Made by a program: the position numbers and the translations under genes
In this document: in pieces, positions 1-7,852 of the stretch
Layout: the number at the start of each line of letters is the position of its first letter
How positions within the stretch are numbered: the stretch's first letter is position 1
The notes under the pieces: generated by a model
Database searches by the model: none
Told to the model about the DNA's origin: nothing
The model's input: the letters and a program-made list of their open reading frames with translations, nothing else
NCBI RefSeq assembly: GCF_009884975.1
Contig: NZ_CP041970.1
Coordinates: forward strand, 2,604,001 to 2,668,000
Reading direction: 5' to 3'
DNA length: 64,000 bases
Source of the DNA: Acinetobacter dispersus
GTDB lineage: Bacteria > Pseudomonadota > Gammaproteobacteria > Pseudomonadales > Moraxellaceae

Positions 1-183
1 TTGTGTTTCATTCAATTGTTTTCTTAGTTGCTGATAGTTTTTATTTAAATCGGCATCAGCACTGGCATATATTTTATTGGTACAGTAGATATCATCATAA
101 GTATTGCGAGCATTATCACAATTATCTGCATAGCTCAATGTCGCCATCGCGCCACAGATGAGGCTGAATATTATTCTGCGCAT
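1..183 (-). CDS. LprI-like (DUF1311) secreted protein, 3' part outside window
   Basis: The minus strand reads ATG at 183-181 and stays open for 61 codons to the window edge, so only the N-terminus is present. Residues 1-19 form a signal peptide (MRRI followed by a hydrophobic stretch ending at SYA). The mature part begins with DNCDNARNTYDDIYC and continues with a spacing of Cys, Ala, Tyr and Leu residues ending near LNKNYQQLRKQL. This pattern is typical of the lysozyme-inhibitor LprI / DUF1311 N-terminal domain, in which two Cys flank a helix and an AD..LN..Y..L motif follows. The family is periplasmic or lipid-anchored; lysozyme inhibition is shown for only some members. It is divergent from the lipoprotein gene at 332. 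The family call is moderately sure; the specific function is unknown. Confidence 0.6.
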   Translation of the reverse strand, partial: MRRIIFSLICGAMATLSYADNCDNARNTYDDIYCTNKIYASADADLNKNYQQLRKQLNETQ

Positions 184-331
184 GAAATTTCCAAATCGCT
201 TAATTATCATCACTATCTAAGCATATTTTGCTGAGCTTGAACATTGTCCTAAAGTAGACAAGTTTGTACATTTTTGTCTTTATCTTCTATCATTAGCCTA
301 TATCCATGGACTATAAATTAAGGAAAATAAG

Positions 332-742
332 ATGGTGAATTATAAAATATGTCTAGGTACATTGGCTTTAGTGCTACAAGGGTGTGCAACGTCTGGATGG
401 CAATCAGTGCCTCTACAAGACTATTTACAACCTTATATAGGACAATCAGCCGACCAGATTCAACAGAATCTTAATTTGCGAACTTTAGGTTTTCAAACAC
501 TCAAACAACCACAAAGAAGCAATCAAAATTTAGTTTTTACCGTACTACGTCCAATCAATATTCCAGTTCCAATCGCACAGTCTTATGGCGATGCCAGTTC
601 ACCGATGAGCGGCTCAGTACGTTTAGGCTCTATCTCAACCAGTCAGCAATCCTATGATGTAAATTTCTACTGCCACATTATTTTTGAACTGGATCAACAA
701 CAAATTGCACGTTCAATTCGCTATGAAGGTAAAGCTTGCTAA
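332..742 (+). CDS. Small hypothetical lipoprotein
   Basis: This 136-residue protein starts with a short positively charged leader and a hydrophobic core ending in a lipobox-like LQGC with Cys at residue 18. It is therefore predicted to be lipidated by Lgt and processed by LspA, ending up in the outer or inner membrane. The mature part has no motif I recognise; it is polar, with a Cys at position 113 and another at the extreme C-terminus that could form a disulfide. A purine-rich stretch (AAGGAAAATAAG) just before the ATG supports the start. It stands alone, divergent from the LprI-like gene, and ends at a strong terminator shared with leuB. Confidence 0.7.
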   Translation: MVNYKICLGTLALVLQGCATSGWQSVPLQDYLQPYIGQSADQIQQNLNLRTLGFQTLKQPQRSNQNLVFTVLRPINIPVPIAQSYGDASSPMSGSVRLGSISTSQQSYDVNFYCHIIFELDQQQIARSIRYEGKAC

Positions 743-753
743 GCTTCCCCCAT

Positions 754-783
754 AAAAAACGCAGCCAATGCTGCGTTTTTTAT
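754..783. terminator. Bidirectional rho-independent terminator
   Basis: AACGCAGC and GCTGCGTT form an 8-bp stem around CAAT, flanked by A-runs on one side and T-runs on the other. It can stop transcription of the lipoprotein gene (plus) and of leuB (minus). Confidence 0.85.
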
Positions 784-795
784 AGACTTCAATGC

Positions 796-1875
796 TTAGT
801 TCAATGCTGTAACGACAGCCTCACCCATCGCATCTGTACCGACCTTAGTCATGCCTTCAGATAGGATGTCCGCTGTACGTAGACCTTGATCCAAGACCTG
901 ACCGACTGCATCTTCAATCGCTTTAGCCGCCGCTTCTTCACGGAAAGTGTAACGCAACATCATCGCCACAGAAAGCACAGTCGCCAATGGATTGGCAATG
1001 TTCTGTCCTGCAATATCTGGTGCAGAACCATGGCAAGGTTCATACATACCTTTACCATTTTCATCTAGAGACGCTGAAGGCAACATACCAATTGAACCTG
1101 TCAACATGGCTGCTTCATCAGACAAGATATCACCGAACAAATTACCTGTGACAATCACGTCAAATTGCTTTGGAGCACGAACCAATTGCATTGCTGCGTT
1201 ATCGACATACATATGCGATAACTGAATATTTGAATATTGAGCTTGCTGTAAATCTGTGACTGTTTGCTTCCACAACTCAGTTACTTCAAGTACATTGGCT
1301 TTATCCACCGAACATACTTTGCCACCACGTAATCCAGCAAGTTCAAAAGCAACTTTAGCGATACGCTTGATTTCGCTTTCTGAATAAACGTCAGTGTTAT
1401 AGCCCTGCTTTTCACCATTTTCAAGTTCACGAATACCACGTGGCTGACCAAAGTAGATCCCACCTGTTAATTCACGAACAATCAAAATATCAAGGCCTGC
1501 AACAATTTCTGGCTTTAAGCTTGAGGCATCTGCTAATTGTGGATAGAGAATTGCAGGACGCAAATTGGCAAACAAATTTAATTCGCTGCGAATTTTTAAT
1601 AAGCCACGTTCAGGACGAATTGAACGCTCAATCGTATCCCACTTCGGACCACCGACAGCGCCCAATAAAATTGCATCCGCTTTTTTTGCCTGTTCACTGG
1701 TCACAGTTGGGTACGGTTCACCATGTGCATCAATCGCTGAGCCGCCCAATAAACCATGTTCCCATGTCAAACCTAGATTAAATTTATCATTGACCTTGGT
1801 TAAAACCTTTTCTGCAGCAGCCACGATTTCAGGACCAATGCCATCACCCGCTAAAATTAAAATATGTTTAGACAT
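796..1875 (-). CDS. leuB: 3-isopropylmalate dehydrogenase
   Basis: LeuB oxidatively decarboxylates 3-isopropylmalate to 2-oxoisocaproate with NAD+, the third step of leucine synthesis in the cytoplasm. The 359-residue length is normal. The N-terminus carries GDGIGPEI and the C-terminal half has [23 protein letters not shown], the metal- and substrate-binding signature of the isocitrate/isopropylmalate dehydrogenase family, followed by [13 protein letters not shown] for NAD binding. It is the last gene of the minus-strand series leuC-leuD-lipoprotein-leuB, 46 bp after the lipoprotein gene, and ends at the shared terminator. The start at 1875 is the family start ([16 protein letters not shown]). 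Confidence 0.97.
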   Translation of the reverse strand: MSKHILILAGDGIGPEIVAAAEKVLTKVNDKFNLGLTWEHGLLGGSAIDAHGEPYPTVTSEQAKKADAILLGAVGGPKWDTIERSIRPERGLLKIRSELNLFANLRPAILYPQLADASSLKPEIVAGLDILIVRELTGGIYFGQPRGIRELENGEKQGYNTDVYSESEIKRIAKVAFELAGLRGGKVCSVDKANVLEVTELWKQTVTDLQQAQYSNIQLSHMYVDNAAMQLVRAPKQFDVIVTGNLFGDILSDEAAMLTGSIGMLPSASLDENGKGMYEPCHGSAPDIAGQNIANPLATVLSVAMMLRYTFREEAAAKAIEDAVGQVLDQGLRTADILSEGMTKVGTDAMGEAVVTALN

Positions 1876-1921
1876 CTATTTTTCCAGTTTCCCTATGCGC
1901 AGCTTTGAGACTGCGAGCCGA

Positions 1922-2500
1922 TTAAATCTTTTTCTCAACAAATTCACCTAGGCCTGTACTGACATCAAAAGGACGGCAGAAACGGCGAATGGTGTGTTGC
2001 TCTTGCTGTAAATCTACACACAACGGATCAGGTACAGAAACATTCAACAAACTACCTGATGAACGACGTGTTCGGTCTCGATACATTTTAAAGGTATAGC
2101 GCACGTGCGGTTTAAATGCATGAATGACATGAAAGGTCTCCGCACGATCTGGAGAAATTGGATAGAAACGAATTACGACTTCATATTGCTTCGCAGGCAT
2201 ACTTAAATAGACCTGCTGTTTTCGGCTAAACACCGAACCATGTAATCGTACAATGCCACGTTCCATTGCCTGTTGGCTAATCCGGTGTGTCTTTGCATCA
2301 ATGACAGCAATATCACCGATTCGTTCAAACTCACAATTCTCAACACCTGAACAATATAAAGTTGTGTTGTCCGCTTTGCTTTCTAACGTGTTTTGTGCGA
2401 TACGAACTTGATCAACCACATTGGGTGCATTTTGACACGCAGTTAAAGTCGTAGCAGCGCCTAGACACAGTAAAATACTGCGAGCGAGTCTTCTTTTCAT
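1922..2500 (-). CDS. Hypothetical lipoprotein inside the leucine gene cluster
   Basis: This 192-residue protein has an n-region MKRRLAR, a hydrophobic core and a lipobox LTAC with Cys at residue 22, so it should be a lipoprotein. The mature part contains further Cys (CSGVENC near residues 50-56, later CVD and FCR), many Arg and beta-type segments. I do not recognise a named domain. It lies between leuD and leuB in the same orientation, 136 bp after leuD and 46 bp before leuB. The upstream gap has its own candidate promoter and a perfect inverted repeat, so it may be transcribed separately from leuCD. No sequence feature ties it to leucine synthesis. Confidence 0.7.
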   Translation of the reverse strand: MKRRLARSILLCLGAATTLTACQNAPNVVDQVRIAQNTLESKADNTTLYCSGVENCEFERIGDIAVIDAKTHRISQQAMERGIVRLHGSVFSRKQQVYLSMPAKQYEVVIRFYPISPDRAETFHVIHAFKPHVRYTFKMYRDRTRRSSGSLLNVSVPDPLCVDLQQEQHTIRRFCRPFDVSTGLGEFVEKKI

Positions 2501-2522
2501 TATTCAAGCCCAGTCCTCATGT

Positions 2523-2568
2523 CTTGTTAACATGTAAGCAAAATATTATCCGCTAGCATGTTAACAAG
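2523..2568. promoter_or_regulatory. 12-bp perfect inverted repeat, candidate operator pair
   Basis: CTTGTTAACATG (2523-2534) is repeated in inverse orientation as CATGTTAACAAG (2557-2568). Each arm is itself nearly palindromic around GTTAAC, so this may be two operator copies 34 bp apart, centre to centre. On the minus strand a -10-like GATAAT lies between them, just upstream of the lipoprotein gene starting at 2500. The binding protein is unknown. A hairpin in an RNA read from leuD is the alternative. Confidence 0.55.
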
Positions 2569-2636
2569 AGTTCAATCTCTGCGCTATGGCTATGTTACAA
2601 ATGTCCAAGACCAAGTCTTATTTCTTCGCTCCAAAG

Positions 2637-3287
2637 CTAGGCTTGGATCTCCTGAAATACCCAAGGACGCGATTGTTTTGCTTTCTCTTCATAAGCACGG
2701 ATATCATCCGCAACTTGTAAAGTTAAACCAATATCATCCAAACCATTCAACAAGCAATGTTTACGGAATGGGTCGATTTCAAATTTAAATGCTTCACCTG
2801 CGGGCGTACGAACTTCCTGAGCTTCTAAATCAATCGTAAGTTGATAACCCTCTGTCTCAGCACATTCTTTGAATAATTGATCCACGATCTGTTCAGATAA
2901 AATCACAGGTAACATGCCATTTTTAAAGCAGTTATTAAAGAAAATGTCGGCAAAGCTAGGCGCAATTACGGTACGGAAGCCATATTCATTCAATGCCCAT
3001 GGCGCATGCTCACGGCTTGAACCACAACCAAAGTTAGTTCGTGCCAATAAGATACTTGAATCCTGATAACGTGGTTGATTTAACACAAAATCAGGGTTTT
3101 TTGGACGTTTACTAATGTCTTGACCTAAGAAACCTTCATCTAAATAGCGTAACTCATCAAATAAGTTGTCACCAAAACCTGTACGTTTAATCGATTTCAA
3201 AAACTGCTTTGGAATGATTAAATCAGTATCCACATTGGCACGATCTAAAGGCCCAACAATACCTTGCTCTACAGTGTATTTTTCCAT
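2637..3287 (-). CDS. leuD: 3-isopropylmalate dehydratase small subunit
   Basis: LeuD is the small (swivelling) subunit that pairs with LeuC to isomerise 2-isopropylmalate to 3-isopropylmalate. The 216-residue protein shows the family N-terminus ([17 protein letters not shown], with the conserved NVDTD.I.P) and [13 protein letters not shown], the substrate-selecting loop of isopropylmalate isomerases. It follows leuC by 12 bp, so the two subunits should be co-translated. Length and start are normal. Confidence 0.97.
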   Translation of the reverse strand: MEKYTVEQGIVGPLDRANVDTDLIIPKQFLKSIKRTGFGDNLFDELRYLDEGFLGQDISKRPKNPDFVLNQPRYQDSSILLARTNFGCGSSREHAPWALNEYGFRTVIAPSFADIFFNNCFKNGMLPVILSEQIVDQLFKECAETEGYQLTIDLEAQEVRTPAGEAFKFEIDPFRKHCLLNGLDDIGLTLQVADDIRAYEEKAKQSRPWVFQEIQA

Positions 3288-3299
3288 GATCTTGCTCCC

Positions 3300-4718
3300 T
3301 TAGAATGAACGAACGTCAACAAAATGACCTGCAATTGCGGCTGCGGCTGCCATCGCTGGACTCACTAAATGCGTCCGCCCACCATTGCCCTGACGACCTT
3401 CAAAGTTACGATTCGAGGTTGAAGCACAATGTTCACCTGGTTGTAACTTGTCAGCATTCATCGCCAAACACATTGAACAGCCAGGTTCACGCCATTCAAA
3501 ACCTGCTGCCAAGAAAATTTGATCTAAACCTTCTTGTTCAGCTTGCTGTTTCACCAAACCAGAACCTGGAACAATCATCGCTTGCTTAATACTTGAAGCA
3601 ACTGTACGACCTTTCACGACATCTGCAGCAGCTCGGATATCTTCAATACGCGAGTTAGTACATGAGCCAATGAAAACACGATCTAACTGAATATCAGCCA
3701 AAGCTTGACCAGCAGTTAAGCCCATATATTGATAAGCACGGGTCCAGTCATTGCGTTGGACATCATCTTTGGCTTGTTCTAAGGTTGGTACTGCCTGCGA
3801 AACTGGAATCACCATTTCAGGAGAAGTTCCCCAAGACACTTGTGGCTCAATCTCTGCACCATTCAATACCACTACGGCATCAAATACTGCATCTTCATCC
3901 GAATGCAAGGTATCCCAGTATGCGACTGCTTGATCCCACTGCTCACCTTTAGGTGCATAGTTACGATCTTTCACATACGCAATGGTTTTGTCATCGACTG
4001 CAACCATTCCCACACGAGCACCGGCTTCGATTGCCATATTACATACGGTCATACGACCTTCGATTGACATATCACGGAATACTTGCCCGCCAAACTCAAT
4101 CGCATAACCTGTACCACCGGCAGTACCAATCTTGCCGATAATTGCTAACACGACATCTTTCGAAGTCACGCCTTTGCCTAATACACCATCGACACGAACC
4201 AACATGTTCTTCGATTTTTTCTGTACTAAACATTGTGTTGCCAACACATGCTCAACTTCCGATGTCCCAATCCCGTGTGCCAAACATCCGAAAGCACCAT
4301 GCGTTGCTGTATGCGAATCACCACAGACCACGGTCATACCAGGTAAAGTCAAACCTTGCTCTGGACCAACCACATGGGCAATACCTTGACGGATATCATT
4401 GATACCAAACTCAACGATATTAAATGTTTTACAGTTGTCATCTAAGGTTTGTACTTGAATACGAGAGGTATCGTCTTCAATCCCAGCAATCCCCTGTTCA
4501 CGTTCTTTTTTTGAGGTTGGCACGTTATGGTCAGGCGTCGCCACATTGGCACTTAAGCGCCAAGGTTGACGATCAGCAAGCTGTAAACCTTCGAAAGCTT
4601 GAGGGCTTGTCACTTCATGTAATAAATGGCGATCAATATAAATTAAGCTCGAACCATCATCACGTTGTTTTACTAAATGGTCATCCCATAATTTGTCATA
4701 TAAAGTCTTGCCTGCCAT
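3300..4718 (-). CDS. leuC: 3-isopropylmalate dehydratase large subunit
   Basis: LeuC is the [4Fe-4S] catalytic subunit of isopropylmalate isomerase. I place the start at 4718 ([14 protein letters not shown]), giving 472 residues, the usual length. A GGAGG sits 8 bases upstream of this ATG, whereas the frame open to 4763 only adds a non-family extension. Cluster ligands are visible in FIGSCTNSR and [11 protein letters not shown], plus [17 protein letters not shown] in the N-terminal part. It leads the leu gene series. A 14-bp inverted repeat 80-130 bp upstream is a candidate control site. Confidence 0.96.
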   Translation of the reverse strand: MAGKTLYDKLWDDHLVKQRDDGSSLIYIDRHLLHEVTSPQAFEGLQLADRQPWRLSANVATPDHNVPTSKKEREQGIAGIEDDTSRIQVQTLDDNCKTFNIVEFGINDIRQGIAHVVGPEQGLTLPGMTVVCGDSHTATHGAFGCLAHGIGTSEVEHVLATQCLVQKKSKNMLVRVDGVLGKGVTSKDVVLAIIGKIGTAGGTGYAIEFGGQVFRDMSIEGRMTVCNMAIEAGARVGMVAVDDKTIAYVKDRNYAPKGEQWDQAVAYWDTLHSDEDAVFDAVVVLNGAEIEPQVSWGTSPEMVIPVSQAVPTLEQAKDDVQRNDWTRAYQYMGLTAGQALADIQLDRVFIGSCTNSRIEDIRAAADVVKGRTVASSIKQAMIVPGSGLVKQQAEQEGLDQIFLAAGFEWREPGCSMCLAMNADKLQPGEHCASTSNRNFEGRQGNGGRTHLVSPAMAAAAAIAGHFVDVRSF

Positions 4719-4796
4719 GTCGTCGCCCTCCATCGTGCTTGCCATTGGTCTGGGTATTTTCATCTTGGATTAATTATAGCAATCACATCACATAAA

Positions 4797-4848
4797 TCTA
4801 ATTTATCATTTTTATAAATTAACAAACTTTTAGGAATGATAAATTAGA
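4797..4848. promoter_or_regulatory. 14-bp perfect inverted repeat upstream of leuC
   Basis: TCTAATTTATCATT (4797-4810) and AATGATAAATTAGA (4835-4848) are exact inverse copies separated by 24 bp. They lie in the 342-bp AT-rich region between leuC (minus) and the DUF2061 gene (plus), which otherwise holds no gene. The position suggests an operator for leuC; the LysR regulator at 5322 is a possible partner (inference). Another 8-bp inverted repeat (TAATTTAT/ATAAATTA) overlaps it, so alternative structures are possible. Confidence 0.5.
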
Positions 4849-5013
4849 ATTTTATATCTGGATCATCTCATTAAATTAAAAAAAAATTTAAATCATCTTA
4901 GCTGAGTGCAGCTCATACACACTATAGCTTTGAGCCGCATATTTTCAATCAATCATCTCACGATTTATAAATCCAATCGTCATAAATTGAAATTTCTTTT
5001 TTACATTGCATTC

Positions 5014-5032
5014 GATAATGATTATTATTTAC
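5014..5032. promoter_or_regulatory. Fur-box-like sequence
   Basis: GATAATGATTATTATTTAC matches the 19-bp Fur consensus (GATAATGATAATCATTATC) at 15 positions by eye. It lies 29 bp before the DUF2061 start, where a repressor would block transcription. The region is AT-rich, so chance similarity is a real risk. Confidence 0.4.
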
Positions 5033-5060
5033 AAATATAGAGGTTCTTAAGGACATCACC

Positions 5061-5300
5061 ATGACTCGTATTAAAAAATTTGTACATAACAATCGTCGAA
5101 CTTTTAAAAAAACTTTAAGTTATTATATTGTGCATATCAGCGTTGCCATGATGGTTGCTTATGTGATCACAGGAAACTTCTGGATTGCAGCGACCTTAAG
5201 TTTACTTGAACCAACGGTACAAGCCTTTGCATTTTTCTTTCATGAGAAAATTTGGAATCATTTCGAATTTAAATTAAATAAAGACACTCAACAGCTTTAA
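5061..5300 (+). CDS. DUF2061 small membrane protein
   Basis: The 79-residue protein has a basic N-terminus, two hydrophobic segments (about residues 20-37 and 43-62) and the family pattern RTFKKTLSY then EPTVQAFAFFFHEKIWN, typical of DUF2061 inner-membrane proteins. The biochemical role is not known. The start has AAGGA 7 bases upstream. It is followed 21 bp later by a LysR gene in the same direction, so the two may be co-transcribed. A Fur-like box immediately upstream suggests iron control, which is inference. Confidence 0.8.
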   Translation: MTRIKKFVHNNRRTFKKTLSYYIVHISVAMMVAYVITGNFWIAATLSLLEPTVQAFAFFFHEKIWNHFEFKLNKDTQQL

Positions 5301-5321
5301 AATTTCTTTGGATACTTTTGT

Positions 5322-6185
5322 ATGAATCTCGCTGCTTTTGAAGCATTTGTAAAAGTCATGGAAACTGGTTCAATTTCCATCGCAGCAGAGCAATTATTTA
5401 TTACTCAGCCCGCAGTCACCAAACGGATTCATAGCTTAGAAGACTATTTTGGGGTCAAGCTATTTGAATCTGCGGGTCGGGGAATTCAGCCCACCCATGC
5501 AGCGCATTCTCTATTACCTAAAGTTCGCATGTGGTTAAATGAATTAGGGGAAATTCATCATACCTTAAGCCATGAACAAGCGCAGGTCCAAGGCCGCTTA
5601 AAAATAGGTACCAGCCATCATATTGGCTTACATCATCTGGCTGAACCACTTAAAAACTTTGTCCAACATTATCCTCAAGTGACCTTAGATGTGCATTTTG
5701 TCGATTCTGAGCAAGCTCATGAACAGGTCTTGGCAGGTGAACTGGAACTGGCCTTTCTAACCTTACCACCAGTTGGGGATGATCGTCTTAACTACGTCAC
5801 CATCTGGAATGATCCTTTGGTATTCGTGGCGGCTCCTTTCCATCCATTGGCACAACAAGCACAACTTAAACTGGAAGACCTGATTGCCTATCCAAGCCTT
5901 TTACCAGCAGCACAAACCTATACCAGTCAAATTACCCTTTCAGAATTTGAAAAAAATAACTTAAAACCCAAAATCACCATGAGCAATAACCCATTAGAAT
6001 CAATACGAATGCTGGTGTCGATTGGTTTAGGTTGGTCGGTTTTACCCAAAACCTTGGTGAATCAGGATTTAAAGCAACTTGATCTAAAACTGGATATGCA
6101 GCGTCAACTGGGTATGGTTTGGCATCCCGCACGCATTCAATCCAAAGCGGCTGAAGAACTGATTCGAATGATGCATGTTGGTTAA
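5322..6185 (+). CDS. LysR-family transcriptional regulator
   Basis: This 287-residue protein has the LysR winged helix at residues 1-60 (FVKVMETGSISIAAEQLFITQPAVTKRIHSLEDYFGVKLFE, read in two stretches) followed by a periplasmic-binding-protein-like effector domain from about 90. LysR regulators often act on divergent neighbours. Here the nearest divergent gene is leuC, beyond the small DUF2061 gene, so control of leucine synthesis is a reasonable guess, not shown. It is convergent with the gene ending at 6195, only 10 bp away, with no clear terminator between. Confidence 0.85.
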   Translation: MNLAAFEAFVKVMETGSISIAAEQLFITQPAVTKRIHSLEDYFGVKLFESAGRGIQPTHAAHSLLPKVRMWLNELGEIHHTLSHEQAQVQGRLKIGTSHHIGLHHLAEPLKNFVQHYPQVTLDVHFVDSEQAHEQVLAGELELAFLTLPPVGDDRLNYVTIWNDPLVFVAAPFHPLAQQAQLKLEDLIAYPSLLPAAQTYTSQITLSEFEKNNLKPKITMSNNPLESIRMLVSIGLGWSVLPKTLVNQDLKQLDLKLDMQRQLGMVWHPARIQSKAAEELIRMMHVG

Positions 6186-6194
6186 CGACATTTA

Positions 6195-6983
6195 TTAATC
6201 GCCACCGCCCCCTCCACAGCTGCTACAACTACTACAGCTATTACTACTGCTACTTCCACAACTCGAAGAGGACGACGAAGACTGAGTTTGCAAATATTGT
6301 GCATAATCCTTCGTCATCAGCTCTAAATTAAAATATTGCCCCTCCTGCCAATTGAGTGCCTGATCGATTGCAAACAGTCTTGGCAACAACGTAGTATTTC
6401 TTGGCTGGAAAGTATGCAAAGTACAACTCATTCGCCACGCTTCAAACAATTGTTTAGTCTGCTGCTGAGATGTAGTCGTTGCATCGTAGGGGCTATGATG
6501 CAACTGTCGACCGAGTATCTGCTCACATAATTGCTGATATTGTTTCGGAAACTCCAGCATCACATGCCATAAACTATCCACTGCATGCGAAGGCATCGCG
6601 TAAGCTTGTTTTTGCATAAGATGTAGTGCCAAATAATCTTTGAATCCAGCTTCGATCAATTGCCGTTGTTTTAGACCCAGTTCTGGATAATAGAATCTGA
6701 ATTTATTCCAAAAAATCGGATCAAACTTGAAGTGCTCAAGCTGTTGCAACTTCTCACGTTTAGAGCGGGCAACCAACGCCAGATTCAGTACAATGATTAG
6801 CCATAGAAAAGGAAGTATCACCCAAGCAGTAAAAAGCTGTTGCTGCCAACTGTACATGAATATCAATAGCAAGATCGGGAGAGCGATCCATCGCATTTTA
6901 ATCATCGGTTGTTGTCTTTTTAATTGCAGTAATGCATCAACTGAAATGGAAGTCTGCGCTTCCTGATTTATTTTTATTTTCAT
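6195..6983 (-). CDS. Membrane protein with GRDP-like motif and Ser/Cys/Gly tail
   Basis: The 262-residue protein has two hydrophobic segments near residues 33-48 and 53-71 and then a soluble region. Its core VDSLWHVMLEFPKQYQQL followed by GRQLHHSPYDA resembles the vD..WH..l....Y...C....g..l.H.p pattern of glycine-rich-domain (GRDP-like, DUF1399-type) proteins. The C-terminus is an extreme low-complexity tail: a Ser run, then alternating Cys/Ser pairs, then five Gly and Asp. Similar Cys/Gly tails end other bacterial membrane proteins of this type. The tail could bind metal or be modified; this is inference. It is followed upstream by a Spo0M-like gene in the same direction. Confidence 0.6.
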   Translation of the reverse strand: MKIKINQEAQTSISVDALLQLKRQQPMIKMRWIALPILLLIFMYSWQQQLFTAWVILPFLWLIIVLNLALVARSKREKLQQLEHFKFDPIFWNKFRFYYPELGLKQRQLIEAGFKDYLALHLMQKQAYAMPSHAVDSLWHVMLEFPKQYQQLCEQILGRQLHHSPYDATTTSQQQTKQLFEAWRMSCTLHTFQPRNTTLLPRLFAIDQALNWQEGQYFNLELMTKDYAQYLQTQSSSSSSSCGSSSSNSCSSCSSCGGGGGD

Positions 6984-7021
6984 GCTTTGATCTTAAAAAT
7001 AAATAATGACACTAATATGAC

Positions 7022-7047
7022 AAAAAAACCTCCCGTTGAGGAGGTCA
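7022..7047 (-). terminator. Rho-independent terminator after the Spo0M-like gene
   Basis: On the minus strand GACCTCC pairs with GGAGGT around TCAACG and is followed by seven T. It lies 12 bp past the stop of the Spo0M-like gene and separates it from the membrane protein gene that starts at 6983. Confidence 0.8.
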
Positions 7048-7058
7048 AATTGAATCGG

Positions 7059-7802
7059 TTAAATTTTTAATAAATAGCGAATCTGTTGCGTCATCTGATC
7101 TATCTCTAAACAATGATGCAACAAGGTCATTGTGAGCAATTGATCGGAACGAAAGTGGCGATCGACTTCAAGCATGACATGGGTTTGCGTTGCTTCGGCG
7201 ACAAAAGAAACCTCAACCTCATTAAAACCACTGAACATATGCGAAGAAACAAACTCTAGTTCTTGGTAGCAACCTATTGTTGAGCTGAAATTCTGCGCAG
7301 TCAATTGACCTTTTTCTACATCTACGGAAGAAAGTACAAAACCACATTGCTGCATCGCCTGTACAAATGCCTGCATTGCTGGGGTTGGTAACACATTTAA
7401 ATAATCTCGATCCGAGGCATCCAAACCCCAATCAACATCCATATACGTGTTGATCCATACCCGTGTTCCATTACGACGACAAACCACTTCGGTGATCGGC
7501 GTTTCATGCGGCAAATCTATGCTAAATGGAACATGGTAGCTTTGATGTGCTGGTAAAGAAAAATTTGATCTAATTAACCATTGGACTAACACAAAAGGCT
7601 GATTAAACTCATGCTCTCCTGATTCAACTTCTGCCATCGTCATCAATTGCAAATAGAGGCCTTTAATATCCTTATCGGATGAGCCACCTTTAAAACTAAT
7701 CTCTCCCTGTAATGTTGCACCTGCTTGTAGTGTTGGATTATGCAAATGTGTTTCAACAGTGACACCTTGCAAGCCTAAACCCGACATAATTTTATTCAAC
7801 AT
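7059..7802 (-). CDS. Spo0M-family (sporulation-control-like) protein
   Basis: The 247-residue protein begins MLNKIMSGLGLQGVTVETHL and continues with an arrestin-like beta sandwich: LQAGATLQGEISFKGG, IKGLYLQLMT, then HQSYHVPFSIDLPHETP. This is the Spo0M (SpoOM) signature order. The family was named in Bacillus, but non-sporulating Acinetobacter carry it too, so the role here is not sporulation; arrestin-like scaffolding is proposed for the fold. It precedes a terminator and follows the DUF2252 gene by 50 bp. Confidence 0.8.
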   Translation of the reverse strand: MLNKIMSGLGLQGVTVETHLHNPTLQAGATLQGEISFKGGSSDKDIKGLYLQLMTMAEVESGEHEFNQPFVLVQWLIRSNFSLPAHQSYHVPFSIDLPHETPITEVVCRRNGTRVWINTYMDVDWGLDASDRDYLNVLPTPAMQAFVQAMQQCGFVLSSVDVEKGQLTAQNFSSTIGCYQELEFVSSHMFSGFNEVEVSFVAEATQTHVMLEVDRHFRSDQLLTMTLLHHCLEIDQMTQQIRYLLKI

Positions 7803-7852
7803 TTTTCTTTCAGATCCTGACGATGATTACATCTGTAGCAATAGACTTATAA

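Noticed and set aside
4719..4763. N-terminal extension of leuC
   Set aside because: The 15 extra residues do not fit the family and a GGAGG site sits before the internal ATG at 4718.
7059..7802. Spo0M-like gene as a sign of sporulation or of a Firmicute
   Set aside because: All surrounding genes are gammaproteobacterial and the family is common outside spore formers.
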